A stretch of DNA of 64,000 nt from JBAWXE01 sp037144255. Lineage in GTDB: Bacteria > Bacteroidota > Bacteroidia > Chitinophagales > Chitinophagaceae. Position numbers and translations under genes: made by a program. Shown piece by piece: positions 16,653-26,200 of this stretch; positions within the stretch are counted from its first letter, which is position 1; each line of letters starts with the position of its first letter. The stretch lies in assembly GCA_037144255.1 (NCBI GenBank), contig JBAWXE010000002.1, positions 1-64,000 of the forward strand, in the 5' to 3' direction. The notes under the pieces are model-generated. The model was not told the DNA's origin and made no database searches. It worked only from the letters and a program-made list of their open reading frames with translations.

Positions 16653-17822
16653 TTAAAAGAATTTTTTTCTATCGGCCAGCTTCTTGCGCAGTAAAGTGCT
16701 GGCACGGTAGCGATCTTCATGGTATTCAAAATAGAGGCCATCGAGGGTATCGAGGCATTTAGTTAAACCCCATTCATCGCACCAATGCAATAGGCCTTTA
16801 GAATAATTGACACCTTTGGTCATGGCTAGTTCCAGATCGTCAGCAGAAGCGATATTGAGATGCAGGGCTTCTACAGCTTCGTTGATGAGCATAGCAAGAA
16901 TGCGTTCTACTATCTGATTACCGAGTACTTTATCATCACTAGGTTCGGGCATAGCTGCGCCTTCGGCATAATTATAGAAACCACGACCTGATTTACGACC
17001 TAGCCAACCTGCTTCCAGCAAGCGTTTTTGGGCAAAAGCAGGTTTATAACGTGGATCGAAGAAGAAGGATTGGAAAACTGTTTCGGTAACTACATAATTG
17101 ACATCGTGACCTATGTAATCCATTAAAGTAAACGGCCCCATACGAAAACCTGCTAACTCAGTCATAGCCCAATCGATAGTGGCCATATCTGCAATACCTT
17201 CTTCGTATATACGTAGTGCCTCTCCATAAAAAGGACGAGCAACACGATTGACAATAAAGCCGGGTGTATCTTTAGCTATTACGGGTGTTTTGCCCCATTT
17301 TTCCATGAGCGACTTAGCCAATGGAATCAATGCAGCATCTGTTTGTATAGCAGGAATGACCTCTACCAAAGCCATAAGTGGCGCGGGATTAAAGAAATGT
17401 AAACCCAATACACGAGATGAATGTGTACAAGCTGCGGCAATAGAAGTAATAGATAAAGAAGAAGTATTGCTAGCCAGTATGCAAGAATTGTTCACTACTT
17501 TTTCTACTTCTGCAAAAACACTTTTCTTGACTTCCAGTTTTTCTACAATAGCCTCAATGATAAGACCGCAAGCAGCAAAAGAAGTTATATCTGATGCAAA
17601 AGTGAAACGTTGTAATATCTCATCGGCACTGGCAAGTTTGCCTTTCTCTTGCAGTTTTTGCAATGTAGCAGTAAGACTATCCTTTGCTTTGTCTAAAGCA
17701 TCAGTATTGTTATCATAGAGTACCACCCTATGCCCAGCAGTAGCAGCTACCTGTGCAATACCCGCGCCCATAGCACCAGAGCCAATTACACCGACAATAG
17801 TATCTTTAGTAAGAACAGACAT
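16653..17822 (-). CDS. 3-hydroxyacyl-CoA dehydrogenase
   Basis: A 389-residue NAD-dependent dehydrogenase of the 3-hydroxybutyryl-CoA type, oxidising (S)-3-hydroxyacyl-CoA to 3-ketoacyl-CoA in fatty-acid or aromatic catabolism. Visible: the Rossmann motif VGVIGSGAMGAGIAQVAATAG (residues about 11-31), ASNTSSLSITSIA, the catalytic His in GLHFFNPAPLMALVEVI and DTPGFIVNRVARPFY, then a second, shorter C-terminal 3HCDH segment (GNQIVERILAMLINEA...TKGVNYSKGLLHWCDEWG), which makes it longer than the 280-residue minimal enzyme and more like PaaH. It sits 22 bases behind the FAH-family gene and is likely co-transcribed with it. Confidence 0.93.
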   Translation of the reverse strand: MSVLTKDTIVGVIGSGAMGAGIAQVAATAGHRVVLYDNNTDALDKAKDSLTATLQKLQEKGKLASADEILQRFTFASDITSFAACGLIIEAIVEKLEVKKSVFAEVEKVVNNSCILASNTSSLSITSIAAACTHSSRVLGLHFFNPAPLMALVEVIPAIQTDAALIPLAKSLMEKWGKTPVIAKDTPGFIVNRVARPFYGEALRIYEEGIADMATIDWAMTELAGFRMGPFTLMDYIGHDVNYVVTETVFQSFFFDPRYKPAFAQKRLLEAGWLGRKSGRGFYNYAEGAAMPEPSDDKVLGNQIVERILAMLINEAVEALHLNIASADDLELAMTKGVNYSKGLLHWCDEWGLTKCLDTLDGLYFEYHEDRYRASTLLRKKLADRKKFF

Positions 17823-17844
17823 AGAAAATGACTTAGTAATGAGT

Positions 17845-18852
17845 TTATTTCTTTTTCAATTTTAAAATGCTCCAATCAGTAGCTTCTGCAATAATAGTGT
17901 TGGATAATTTACCCAAGCCATCTATTTCCATTTCTACCACATCGCCGGCTTGTAACCATTGTTCCTTGTAATTAGGATCATTGAGTTTACCGGTACCATT
18001 GAGTTCAAGGAAGCAACCTGTACCTACAGTACCGGAGCCTATAACATCGCCAGGGAAAATATCTACACCATAAGCGCAACGCTCGATGATCTCTGCAAAT
18101 GTCCAGTCCATATCGCCCATACTACCTGCACTTACCTGAATACCGTTTACTTTGCAAGTCATTTTAAGATCGTAGCTATTACCTACGTGGTTAGGTTTTG
18201 CTGATATTTTGTATTGTTCCAGTTCATCGGGAGTTACCAGCATAGGACCTATGACCGTACTGAAATCTTTACCCTTAGCAGGGCCCAGATTCAATAGCAT
18301 TTCTTCCATTTGCAGGGTACGAGCACTCATGTCATTCATGATCATGTAACCGGCAATGTATTTATCGGCATCAGCAGCTTTCACATTGCGACCTTTCTTA
18401 CCTATTACCACTGCGGCTTCCAGCTCGAAATCGAGTTTCTGGAAGTGGTCGGGCATACAAGGAATAGGACCGGGGCCTTGAATAGCGTTATGATTTGTGA
18501 AATAAAGAATAGGATATTGATCGAACTCAGGTATCATATCTACTTTACGATTGCGACGAGCTGCAGCTACGTGCTGACGGAAGGCATAGCCATCGCGGCA
18601 AGAAGTAGGGTGCGGAACAGGAGCCAGAATTTCGGCTTTTGTAAAAGTAGCAGAAGCAGGCATAGCATTCTTGCCAGATTTAATATCAGCCTCTGCACTA
18701 CGAGCAATGTCTACCATTGTTTCCCAGCCATTGAGCATATCTGCCATATTACTCGGAAGGGAGGTATTTGCTACATTGGTATCGTAGAGGTTATCATTAA
18801 TACAAAAGGCCAGTTGTTCTTTGCCATTTTTAGAATATGTAACTAGTTTCAT
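17845..18852 (-). CDS. Fumarylacetoacetate hydrolase family protein
   Basis: A 335-residue FAH-family hydrolase, which would cleave a carbon-carbon bond in a diketo acid such as fumarylacetoacetate at the end of tyrosine catabolism. The N-terminal segment MKLVTYSKNGKEQLAF is the short FAA_hydrolase_N-type domain. The metal-site acids appear in QKLDFELEAAVVIGKKGRNV, YMIMNDMSARTLQ and GDVIGSGTVGTGC, with an expected GKDFSTVIGPMLV between. Length and arrangement fit bacterial fumarylacetoacetases. The co-directional 3-hydroxyacyl-CoA dehydrogenase supports a catabolic unit, but no homogentisate dioxygenase is present here. Confidence 0.87.
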   Translation of the reverse strand: MKLVTYSKNGKEQLAFCINDNLYDTNVANTSLPSNMADMLNGWETMVDIARSAEADIKSGKNAMPASATFTKAEILAPVPHPTSCRDGYAFRQHVAAARRNRKVDMIPEFDQYPILYFTNHNAIQGPGPIPCMPDHFQKLDFELEAAVVIGKKGRNVKAADADKYIAGYMIMNDMSARTLQMEEMLLNLGPAKGKDFSTVIGPMLVTPDELEQYKISAKPNHVGNSYDLKMTCKVNGIQVSAGSMGDMDWTFAEIIERCAYGVDIFPGDVIGSGTVGTGCFLELNGTGKLNDPNYKEQWLQAGDVVEMEIDGLGKLSNTIIAEATDWSILKLKKK

Positions 18853-18875
18853 TTGAATGTATTTTATATTATTTC

Positions 18876-18929
18876 AATTACCTAATGGAACTCCCATTGC
18901 ATTAATATGGTCGTTTCATCTAGGTAATT
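18876..18929. repeat. Inverted repeat in the FAH/carbonic anhydrase spacer
   Basis: A 9-bp perfect inverted pair, AATTACCTA (18876-18884) with TAGGTAATT (18921-18929), separated by 36 bases that contain a smaller ATGG/CCAT hairpin. It lies in the divergent promoter region (192 bases) upstream of both genes and could be a paired operator or a transcript hairpin. No T run follows. Confidence 0.45.
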
Positions 18930-19044
18930 TACGGGGTAAAAATAACAGATAATGCCGTATCAGAAATCTTTATTTGCATATAATATATGATTAGTCCTAT
19001 TTGAAGTATCATTGCATTAGAAATCTGAACCAAAAGCGTAAACT

Positions 19045-19710
19045 ATGGCTTCTTACGAAGAGATCTTCGAGAATAACAGGAAATGGGTGGCTGATATGAA
19101 GGCCAATGACCCTGATTTTTTTGAAAAATTGGCACGTGACCAGCAGCCTGATTATTTATATATAGGCTGTTCGGACAGTCGTGTACCTGCCAATGAGATC
19201 ATGGGGCTGGAACCAGGGGAACTTTTTGTACACAGAAATGTGGCCAATCTGGTAAATAATACAGACCTGAATGTGATGTCTGTGATCAATTATGCAGTAA
19301 AACAACTGGAAGTAAAACATATCATTGTATGCGGGCACTATAATTGCGGAGGTGTAAAAGCAGCCATGACCCCACAAGATATGGGACTATTGAACCCATG
19401 GCTACGTACTATACGCGATGTGTACCGTATGCATGCTGATGAATTAAACAGTATCAAAGATGAACACCTGCGCTATAATAGATTAGTGGAGCTGAATGTT
19501 GTAGAACAAAGTATCAACATCATTAAAACGGCAGCGGTACAGAAATCATATCTGAAAAAAGGATTTCCTGTAGTACACGGATGGGTCTTTGACCTACATA
19601 CGGGTGTATTAAAAGATCTGGAGATCAACTTTGTAGGTAAGCTGAAAGAAATACAACAGATATATGACCTTACAGGTAGTGTATCTGAGTTTAATGAAAA
19701 TGAGGAGTAG
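19045..19710 (+). CDS. Beta-class carbonic anhydrase
   Basis: A 221-residue beta-carbonic anhydrase that interconverts CO2 and bicarbonate in the cytoplasm. Zinc ligands and the catalytic dyad are complete: Cys42, Asp44 and Arg46 in YIGCSDSRVPANEIMG, His98 and Cys101 in IIVCGHYNCGGVKAAM. No signal peptide is present. The length and the GLEPGELFVHRNVANLV segment match the common Can/CynT-like clade. It is a single-gene unit, divergent from the FAH gene and convergent with the lipid kinase gene six bases away. Confidence 0.96.
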   Translation: MASYEEIFENNRKWVADMKANDPDFFEKLARDQQPDYLYIGCSDSRVPANEIMGLEPGELFVHRNVANLVNNTDLNVMSVINYAVKQLEVKHIIVCGHYNCGGVKAAMTPQDMGLLNPWLRTIRDVYRMHADELNSIKDEHLRYNRLVELNVVEQSINIIKTAAVQKSYLKKGFPVVHGWVFDLHTGVLKDLEINFVGKLKEIQQIYDLTGSVSEFNENEE

Positions 19711-19715
19711 GCTAA

Positions 19716-20594
19716 TTAAGGTACTATCACTTTCTGGGCAGCCGGCTGCACTGTAAAACGAATAGTATTCTCACATTTGTGAGCATCACCATCTGTTTGC
19801 ATCAGCTCCAATCCGCTGTGTGAAATAGTGATATCCTTTGCTCTGTAATGCTTTACGTATCTACTTTTATAGATAGTACCACCTAGGATACGGAGTACTA
19901 ATTGCCCACCTAATATCTTAGGGAACTTGCGAATGATAACTACGTCCAGTATACCATCTGTCCAGCTGGCAGTAGGAGCTATCTTGAAATTGTAACCAAA
20001 TTGTTGGCCATTTGCAATACTAATAATGAATGCTTTTTCTTTCATCTTTTCGCTGTCAATAACAATATCCCAATCCCATTCTTTGTAGGTCCACATATGC
20101 TTAGTGACCAGCCAACTGTATACAGCCAATCCACGTCTTAGGCTTTTTGAGAATTTTCGGGATATCAAGGCATCGAAAGCTACACCGGCATTGCTGATAA
20201 AAGGTTGACCATTGGCAAAAGCCACATCCATCATTATTGTATTGGCCTTATTGATAATCTCGATGGCCTCAACCTCTTTAAAAGGGATCTTCATGGCACG
20301 AGCCATACCATTACCGGAGCCCTTTGGTATAATAGCCAAGGCTGTTTGTGAACCTAATAGCCCTGAAACAATATCATTCACAGAGCCATCGCCACCTACT
20401 GCTACTACGGCAAATGCACCTTTTGCAGCAGCAGATTTAGCCAGCTCTATACCATGTTTGGCATACTCGGTATGCTGTATCTCGTAAGAATACTTATCCT
20501 GATCGAGTTGAGTATCGATAGCTTGCTGAATCACTTTTTCTCTTTCAACGCCAGACTTAGGGTTGACTATAAATACTAAGTGCTTACGGGTCAT
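19716..20594 (-). CDS. Diacylglycerol kinase family lipid kinase (YegS/BmrU type)
   Basis: A 292-residue soluble lipid kinase. The DAGK catalytic signature is clear: IVNPKSGVEREKV at the N-terminus, AVVAVGGDGSVNDIVSGLL with the GGDGS phosphate loop, and AIIPKGSGNGMARAMKIP. The C-terminal beta-sandwich ends DGDAHKCENTIRFTVQP. The family phosphorylates diacylglycerol or related lipids; the substrate here is unknown. The ATG overlaps the stop of nadC by four bases (ATGA), so translation should be coupled. Confidence 0.92.
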   Translation of the reverse strand: MTRKHLVFIVNPKSGVEREKVIQQAIDTQLDQDKYSYEIQHTEYAKHGIELAKSAAAKGAFAVVAVGGDGSVNDIVSGLLGSQTALAIIPKGSGNGMARAMKIPFKEVEAIEIINKANTIMMDVAFANGQPFISNAGVAFDALISRKFSKSLRRGLAVYSWLVTKHMWTYKEWDWDIVIDSEKMKEKAFIISIANGQQFGYNFKIAPTASWTDGILDVVIIRKFPKILGGQLVLRILGGTIYKSRYVKHYRAKDITISHSGLELMQTDGDAHKCENTIRFTVQPAAQKVIVP

Positions 20595-21430
20595 GATAAT
20601 TGAGCTTTTAAGCTTAGATCCATACTTACAGCATGGTGAATAATAGCACCTACAGATATATAATCAACACCGGTGCGGGCATAGCTTTCTATATTGTCAA
20701 TATTGATACCACCTGACGCCTCTGTCTCATACTTACCATCTATCAACTTTACTGCTTCTTCTAACATTTCAGGCGTATAATTATCCAACATAATACGATG
20801 TATGCCACCTACAGCCAATACTCGCTTTACATCATCAATTGTACGTGTTTCTACTTCTATCTTCAGGTCCAGGGCATTAGCACGTAGATATTCATTTGTT
20901 TTTGCAATAGCTTTTTCAATACCACCACAAAAATCGATATGATTATCCTTAAGCATCACCATATCATATAGGCCCATGCGATGATTATAACCACCACCTA
21001 TGCGCACTGCATCTTTCTCGTGAGCACGGAACAAAGGTGTTGTTTTACGAGTATCTAATATTTCAGAACGATAGTTTTTGATCTTTTCTACAAATTGGTT
21101 GGTAAGGGTAGCGATACCACTCATGCGCTGCATACAGTTAAGAGACAGGCGCTCTGCTTGTAAAATGGTATGCACTTTTGCAATCACCTCAAATGCAGTT
21201 TCGCCATTTACAACTCTATCTCCGTCTTTCTTATATAAAGTAAATTGTGCTTCAGGCTCTAAATAATGGAAAATCTCCTGTGCCAGATCTACACCTGCAA
21301 GGATGCCATTTTCTTTAATCTTCAGTACTGCTTTTCCTTTTACATCGGAAGGAATAGATGCCAATGTAGAAAAGTCACCTTTCCCAATATCTTCTAATAA
21401 AGCAGCTGCAATAAATTCTCTTGTAGTCAC
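20591..21430 (-). CDS. nadC: Nicotinate-nucleotide pyrophosphorylase (carboxylating)
   Basis: A quinolinate phosphoribosyltransferase of about 280 residues, converting quinolinate and PRPP to nicotinate mononucleotide, CO2 and pyrophosphate in de novo NAD synthesis. Visible: ALLEDIGKGDFSTLA, RLSLNCMQRMSGIATLTNQFV, ILDTRKTTPLFRAHEKDAVRIGGG, HRMGLYDMVMLKDNHI, IEVETRTIDD and EASGGINIDNIESYARTGVDYISVGAI. There is no in-frame ATG near the 5' end. The candidates are GTG at 21430 (used here) or TTG at 21436, two codons earlier; both follow an in-frame stop with no better start. The stop overlaps the next gene (ATGA). Confidence 0.95.
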   Translation of the reverse strand: MTTREFIAAALLEDIGKGDFSTLASIPSDVKGKAVLKIKENGILAGVDLAQEIFHYLEPEAQFTLYKKDGDRVVNGETAFEVIAKVHTILQAERLSLNCMQRMSGIATLTNQFVEKIKNYRSEILDTRKTTPLFRAHEKDAVRIGGGYNHRMGLYDMVMLKDNHIDFCGGIEKAIAKTNEYLRANALDLKIEVETRTIDDVKRVLAVGGIHRIMLDNYTPEMLEEAVKLIDGKYETEASGGINIDNIESYARTGVDYISVGAIIHHAVSMDLSLKAQLS

Positions 21431-21519
21431 GGGCAAGTATTTAACGGCTGCAAAACTACTAAATACCTGTTTGAAGGGAAGAAATCTGTGTTAAATTTTG
21501 AAGTAGTTCAAAATCGGTG

Positions 21520-22743
21520 CTATTTGGCCCAAAAAAGGCTGCCATCGCCGTAACTGAGAAATCGATAATTGTGCACTAAAGCATAGTGGTATACATTTTT
21601 CCAATTCTTACCTATAAGTGCTGCAACTAATAGCAGTAAAGTAGATTGTGGCTGATGGAAATTGGTAACAAGGCCATTTACTATTCTGAACTTATAACCC
21701 GGCGCAATCAATATCTGTGTGCGTGTGATGAGCCTATTCCTATTATTTGCCTTTAAATAATCTGAAATGGCGAGCATAGACTGCTCAGCAGTATACGAAA
21801 AGTCCTTTTCATACGGATCCCATTGAGAAACTGCAATGCCTGAAAAATCAATATTCTCTCCATTCAATATTTTGCAACCTAACCAGTATAAACTCTCTAA
21901 TGTACGCAAGGAAGTAGTGCCTACCGCTACTATGCCAGACTGTAAATGTTGTAATAGTTGATTAATGGTATGCTGATCTACTTCTATCCATTCGGCATGC
22001 ATATCGTGCTCTTGCATGGTCTCGCTCTTTACCGGTTTGAAAGTACCTGCACCCACATGTAAAGTGACAAAAGTAGTATCAATGTGCTTGTCTGCAAGGC
22101 TTTGTAGCACTTGCTCTGTAAAGTGTAAACCCGCAGTTGGAGCAGCTACACTACCCTCTTCCTTGGCAAAAATGGTTTGGTAACGGTCTTCATCACTGAT
22201 ATCAGCATCACGGTTCAGATAAGGAGGCAAAGGTACTTTGCCTACAAAATGTAATACCTCCGCAAAAGTGAGAGAAGGATCACTCCAATGCAGTTGCAAA
22301 GTAAAAGAGCCTGCATTCTTTTCAATAACAGAAGCAGATACAGTAAAAGCAGGGTTTGTACAATTAAGCGTGAGTACCATACCATGCTTCCATTTAGAAG
22401 CACCGCCCACCATACATTTCCAGCTAACGCTGGCCTTCTGAAGCATAGCTGTTTGAATATCTGCATACTTATCATCGGGCTCTAAACAAAATACCTCAAT
22501 GATACCACCGGTTAGCTTTTGGAATAAGAGACGTGCGTGTACCACCTTAGATTGATTAAAGACCAATAGTGATTTCTGTGGGATATGAGCAGCTATATGT
22601 ACATATGTATCTTCTTGTATCTCTCCATCCTTGTATATCAGTAGTTTCGAGGCATCCCTTACCTGCAAAGGATATTTGGCCACCCTATCATCAGGCAACT
22701 CATAGGTATAATCCTCTATTCGCAGATGCTTTGGATGTTGCAT
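21520..22743 (-). CDS. queA: S-adenosylmethionine:tRNA ribosyltransferase-isomerase
   Basis: A 407-residue QueA, which transfers and isomerises the ribosyl part of S-adenosylmethionine to make epoxyqueuosine in the wobble position of GUN tRNAs. Typical segments: YELPDDRVAKYPLQVRDASKLLIY near the N-terminus, GRIPLPPYL-like GKVPLPPYLNRDA, VAAPTAGLHFTEQVL, LHVGAGTFKPVK, GTTSLRTLES, TQILIAPGYKFRIVNGLVTNFHQPQSTLLLLVAALIG. It is longer than the 350-residue proteobacterial protein because of insertions, which as I recall is common in Bacteroidota. It starts two bases after the dgt stop. Confidence 0.96.
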   Translation of the reverse strand: MQHPKHLRIEDYTYELPDDRVAKYPLQVRDASKLLIYKDGEIQEDTYVHIAAHIPQKSLLVFNQSKVVHARLLFQKLTGGIIEVFCLEPDDKYADIQTAMLQKASVSWKCMVGGASKWKHGMVLTLNCTNPAFTVSASVIEKNAGSFTLQLHWSDPSLTFAEVLHFVGKVPLPPYLNRDADISDEDRYQTIFAKEEGSVAAPTAGLHFTEQVLQSLADKHIDTTFVTLHVGAGTFKPVKSETMQEHDMHAEWIEVDQHTINQLLQHLQSGIVAVGTTSLRTLESLYWLGCKILNGENIDFSGIAVSQWDPYEKDFSYTAEQSMLAISDYLKANNRNRLITRTQILIAPGYKFRIVNGLVTNFHQPQSTLLLLVAALIGKNWKNVYHYALVHNYRFLSYGDGSLFWAK

Positions 22744-22745
22744 AC

Positions 22746-24137
22746 TTATCTTATCTGAGGGATAGTGATACCTGTCATCTTCCTATACAAGTCTATGGCA
22801 TATAAGTCTGTCATACCCGAAATGAAATCTACAACAGATTGCAGATCACTATATAAATATTCAGGCTTTTGCGTTATTGGGAATTGAGATGATATCAGTT
22901 TTATGATCTTATCTGACTTAGTATGCGTAGGGTGAAGTATAGCTTGCACAAATTCTTTGAGCAAACCACCTATCACGTTATAACCTGCTATTTCAATTTC
23001 GACTACTGATTGATAATTATACACGTGCTTTACAGAGTATTTATTGATTCTATCTATCAATGCTCTATCGGCTTCAGGTAAGCATTTCAGCAGATCCATA
23101 TCCAATGTTCCTGCTAGTAATTGGCTTTCCTGCTCTATGAAAATTCGTGATAGTTTTTCAATCATAAGGCCTATCCATTTGGCACGTATGAATTGTACTT
23201 TCTGATTATCATCGTTGATGTTGTTGAGCTTTTTCTCCACATAACTGAGTGAGTTATAGTCGTTCTCTTTCTCAAAGAAAGGCATGAATAATGCTCTTAT
23301 CTGATCGAGAGATACGATATGTAAACGGTGTGCATCTTCCAGATCTATAACACGATAGCAAATATCGTCAGCAGCTTCAGTAAGATATACGAACGGATGA
23401 CGAGCGTATACATGCCGGTAGCCCTCTTTCTTGGGAATACCCATTGTAGTTGCTATATCCTCATAAGTACTTATTTCACTATCAAAGAAGCCTGATTTCT
23501 TGGTAGATATGAGTCCAGTCTTCTTATTAAAGCCTTCGATAGAAGTGCAGGGGTATTTGACAATAGAAGCCAATGTAGCATAGGTAAGTTTATAACCACC
23601 CTTTTCTTTCTCATTAAAATTGTGTGTGAGCGTACGCACGGCATTAGAATTACCCTCAAACCATTCCAAGTCCTTTATCTGATTTTCACTGAGAGAATCG
23701 TGAATGATGTTTTTAGTGTCTCCTTCCAATTCTAAAAAATAAGTACGTATGGCATCCTCGCCGGAATGGCCAAATGGCGGATTACCAATATCGTGTGCCA
23801 GACAGGCTGCAGCTACTACAGATGATAGTTCATACCTATAGAACTCTGTAAAATCTGCTCCCTCATTCGCATATTTTTTTGCCAGTTCATCACCTACCCA
23901 CTTGCCCAAAGAACGTCCAACAGAGGCTACTTCTAAGCTATGCGTAAGGCGATTGTGTACAAAGACAGGGCCAGGTAATGGGAATACCTGTGTCTTATTC
24001 TGTAAACGACGGAATGCAGAAGAAAAAATGATACGGTCATAGTCGCGCATGAAAGATGTGCGAATATGATCGGGGTTGGCATCTTTACGTTCCGGATCGC
24101 CGGTGCGTCTTGAGCTATACAGACTGGACCAATTCAT
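22746..24137 (-). CDS. dgt: Deoxyguanosinetriphosphate triphosphohydrolase
   Basis: A 463-residue HD-domain dNTPase that releases triphosphate from dGTP. The HD metal site is visible in FVHNRLTHSLEVASVGRSLG (first His), ACLAHDIGNPPFGHSGE (the HD pair) and a later YLTEAADDICYRVIDLEDA (last Asp). The start MNWSSLYSSRRTGDP at 24137 matches the family N-terminus; a TTG at 24152 would add five residues. It is directly followed by queA and preceded 48 bases earlier by the polytopic membrane gene, so an operon 26093-19716 is likely. Confidence 0.94.
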   Translation of the reverse strand: MNWSSLYSSRRTGDPERKDANPDHIRTSFMRDYDRIIFSSAFRRLQNKTQVFPLPGPVFVHNRLTHSLEVASVGRSLGKWVGDELAKKYANEGADFTEFYRYELSSVVAAACLAHDIGNPPFGHSGEDAIRTYFLELEGDTKNIIHDSLSENQIKDLEWFEGNSNAVRTLTHNFNEKEKGGYKLTYATLASIVKYPCTSIEGFNKKTGLISTKKSGFFDSEISTYEDIATTMGIPKKEGYRHVYARHPFVYLTEAADDICYRVIDLEDAHRLHIVSLDQIRALFMPFFEKENDYNSLSYVEKKLNNINDDNQKVQFIRAKWIGLMIEKLSRIFIEQESQLLAGTLDMDLLKCLPEADRALIDRINKYSVKHVYNYQSVVEIEIAGYNVIGGLLKEFVQAILHPTHTKSDKIIKLISSQFPITQKPEYLYSDLQSVVDFISGMTDLYAIDLYRKMTGITIPQIR

Positions 24138-24185
24138 ACTGTAAAAATGCAATAATGTAAGGAATGAGACAATTTTTGTTTTCTA

Positions 24186-26093
24186 TCAATGCTTCAGTGC
24201 CTCTGCTTGCTGCATATAATATTGGGCACTATCTGCCCGTTTTTGCTTTAGTTGTGGGTCGTTAGTTACCTTAGCATATGCTGCATATGTACTGCTTAAT
24301 GTCTGATTTGCTTTAGGATCATCTTGCAGTATGCCCATTTGTGGTAGCAATATTTTTATTGCCAATGGGTAATTGTTGACAGCATTGTAATACATAGCTG
24401 CATATACAGGGGAGTGAAACTCATCCTCTTCATCATAGACGGTAAATGGATTCAATAATTTGGTAATGCCGGTGGCCCATGAAGGTTCGTCTGATAGTTG
24501 TGGCCAAGTAAACAATTTCTGTATTTGTACATTGTCATTCAGAGATTTATTGGCATCATTTGTTTTGAGAAAAATAGCGGCAACAGGGTCTACATATATC
24601 ATATTATAGCCTTCTTTCCAGTATAATTGCTGTTGTAAACCCAATAATTGTGATGTACTAATGACTGCATAATTGAAATTGTATTTCTTATCCAATTCTG
24701 CAAATTTTTCGGGGTGTTGGTACATGCTGAAATAATCATCGAAGAAAGCAACTGGGAATACATCCAGATCGCGCAGGTCTATATAAGACCTGAAATCGGG
24801 ATACATACTCCATAAGAGGTATGAGGATACAAAGTAGTCTGAAAAGCCTGTTCCTTTGATATTGTGCTCTTTTAAGAATGTAGCAGCACCTGTAGGATTA
24901 TGCAACATACTGATATGTATACCATATCGGTTGGGGGAGCCTGTAGCTTTGTAAAAAGCATTGGAAACAACACTTACATATAGCATTACTGCTATGGTAG
25001 AGGAGATAATAACTGATCTTTTGCTTAGTAGCTGATACACTTTCTGTTGATTCAATTTCAGTGTAGCAGACAATTCCATGAACATCATGGGTACAGAAGG
25101 CAATAAAATGATCTCAGCAAAAGGGATATTTCTATTGGCTGTTAAGGATAAATAGCCAAACAATGGTATCATTAAAAGATAGCTGCAAATAGTAGGCGTA
25201 AAGAATGTGTCTGTACCCTTTTGTTTCAGTTCTTTTAAAATTTTGAATAGCCAGAAGACAATAATTACAGCCAAAATTGCAATATGCATTTTTGCTTGTA
25301 TGGTCCAATACTCTGCTTGAGAAAATGAAAAGAGTTCGGTAGTATACTTATTCGCCCATACTTGTCTATATATCTCAAAAGGTTGTTTCCAAAGTTGTAT
25401 GCCATTGGGGTTAATAAGTATGACCAGAACTGCTGCCAGCAATAATAGCAACCCTATACCTACTTGTTGCAGTTGCAGCTTTTCCTTTTGGAAAAAGTAA
25501 GACAGTACATTAGCAGCTACATAAGCTCCTATCATTACTAAGCCAACCGGATAGCCATCGTGCATATTGGCCCAAAGACATTGTAGTGGTATTATCCAAA
25601 GTAGTTTTTTCCATTTTGTATGGGTGGTAGTAAGCAATTTGTATAAGAACACTGTGCATAACAAATGACTTACCATTTCCGGCCTGCCTGACATGCGGTA
25701 CTCGCTAATAATGAAGAATAAGAGTACTGAGAGTACAGTGAAAAATGGAGAGTATGGTTTTTTGAAAGTTTCTGTCAAATGTTTAGCAATTCTTATAAGA
25801 AGCCATGCTATGGCCACATTCACTATGCCTTGTAACAGAATAACACCTAATGGACCTGTAAGCTTTTCAATACTTGCTATTATGATTTCATAGAGCCATT
25901 TCACATTTATCCATGGTTTACCTGCCATAGTATAAGAAAACATATCACTATGGGTAACTGCATGATGTTCTAGCATCCACTTGCCGGACAATAGCTGCCA
26001 CCAAACATCGGGCTCGCGCAATTGCTTGATGCCAAATACGAAGGCAAGTAGATAAGTGAGGAAATATGGTAATTTTTGTAAACGCTGTTGCAT
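24186..26093 (-). CDS. Polytopic membrane protein, possible GT-C-like glycosyltransferase
   Basis: A 635-residue protein with about ten hydrophobic helices up to roughly residue 370, then a soluble C-terminal part rich in helical hairpins (AAMYYNAVNNYPLAIKILLPQMG...) that could be TPR-like. The first periplasmic loop, REPDVWWQLLSGKWMLEHHAVTHSDMFSYTMAGKPWINVKWLYE, is strongly conserved in proteins of this shape. An acidic residue in the first loop and a conserved W/G pattern are characteristic of lipid-sugar-dependent GT-C enzymes, but I see no motif that settles the substrate. The assignment is tentative; it is otherwise a conserved membrane protein. Confidence 0.65.
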   Translation of the reverse strand: MQQRLQKLPYFLTYLLAFVFGIKQLREPDVWWQLLSGKWMLEHHAVTHSDMFSYTMAGKPWINVKWLYEIIIASIEKLTGPLGVILLQGIVNVAIAWLLIRIAKHLTETFKKPYSPFFTVLSVLLFFIISEYRMSGRPEMVSHLLCTVFLYKLLTTTHTKWKKLLWIIPLQCLWANMHDGYPVGLVMIGAYVAANVLSYFFQKEKLQLQQVGIGLLLLLAAVLVILINPNGIQLWKQPFEIYRQVWANKYTTELFSFSQAEYWTIQAKMHIAILAVIIVFWLFKILKELKQKGTDTFFTPTICSYLLMIPLFGYLSLTANRNIPFAEIILLPSVPMMFMELSATLKLNQQKVYQLLSKRSVIISSTIAVMLYVSVVSNAFYKATGSPNRYGIHISMLHNPTGAATFLKEHNIKGTGFSDYFVSSYLLWSMYPDFRSYIDLRDLDVFPVAFFDDYFSMYQHPEKFAELDKKYNFNYAVISTSQLLGLQQQLYWKEGYNMIYVDPVAAIFLKTNDANKSLNDNVQIQKLFTWPQLSDEPSWATGITKLLNPFTVYDEEDEFHSPVYAAMYYNAVNNYPLAIKILLPQMGILQDDPKANQTLSSTYAAYAKVTNDPQLKQKRADSAQYYMQQAEALKH

Positions 26094-26137
26094 GATCGTA
26101 GTAATGTATGAAAATACTACTAAGCAGTTTCTTAAGC

Positions 26138-26170
26138 AAAAATCCCGGCCACTATTAGTAGCCGGGATTT
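26138..26170 (-). terminator. Rho-independent terminator after the TonB receptor unit
   Basis: A perfect 10-bp stem (26140-26149 with 26161-26170, AAATCCCGGC) with an 11-base loop. On the minus strand it runs into five T residues (26142-26138). It ends transcription from the gene at 26201 before the membrane protein gene starts at 26093. Confidence 0.88.
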
Positions 26171-26200
26171 GATATATATACTATGGGAAGTATATTACTC

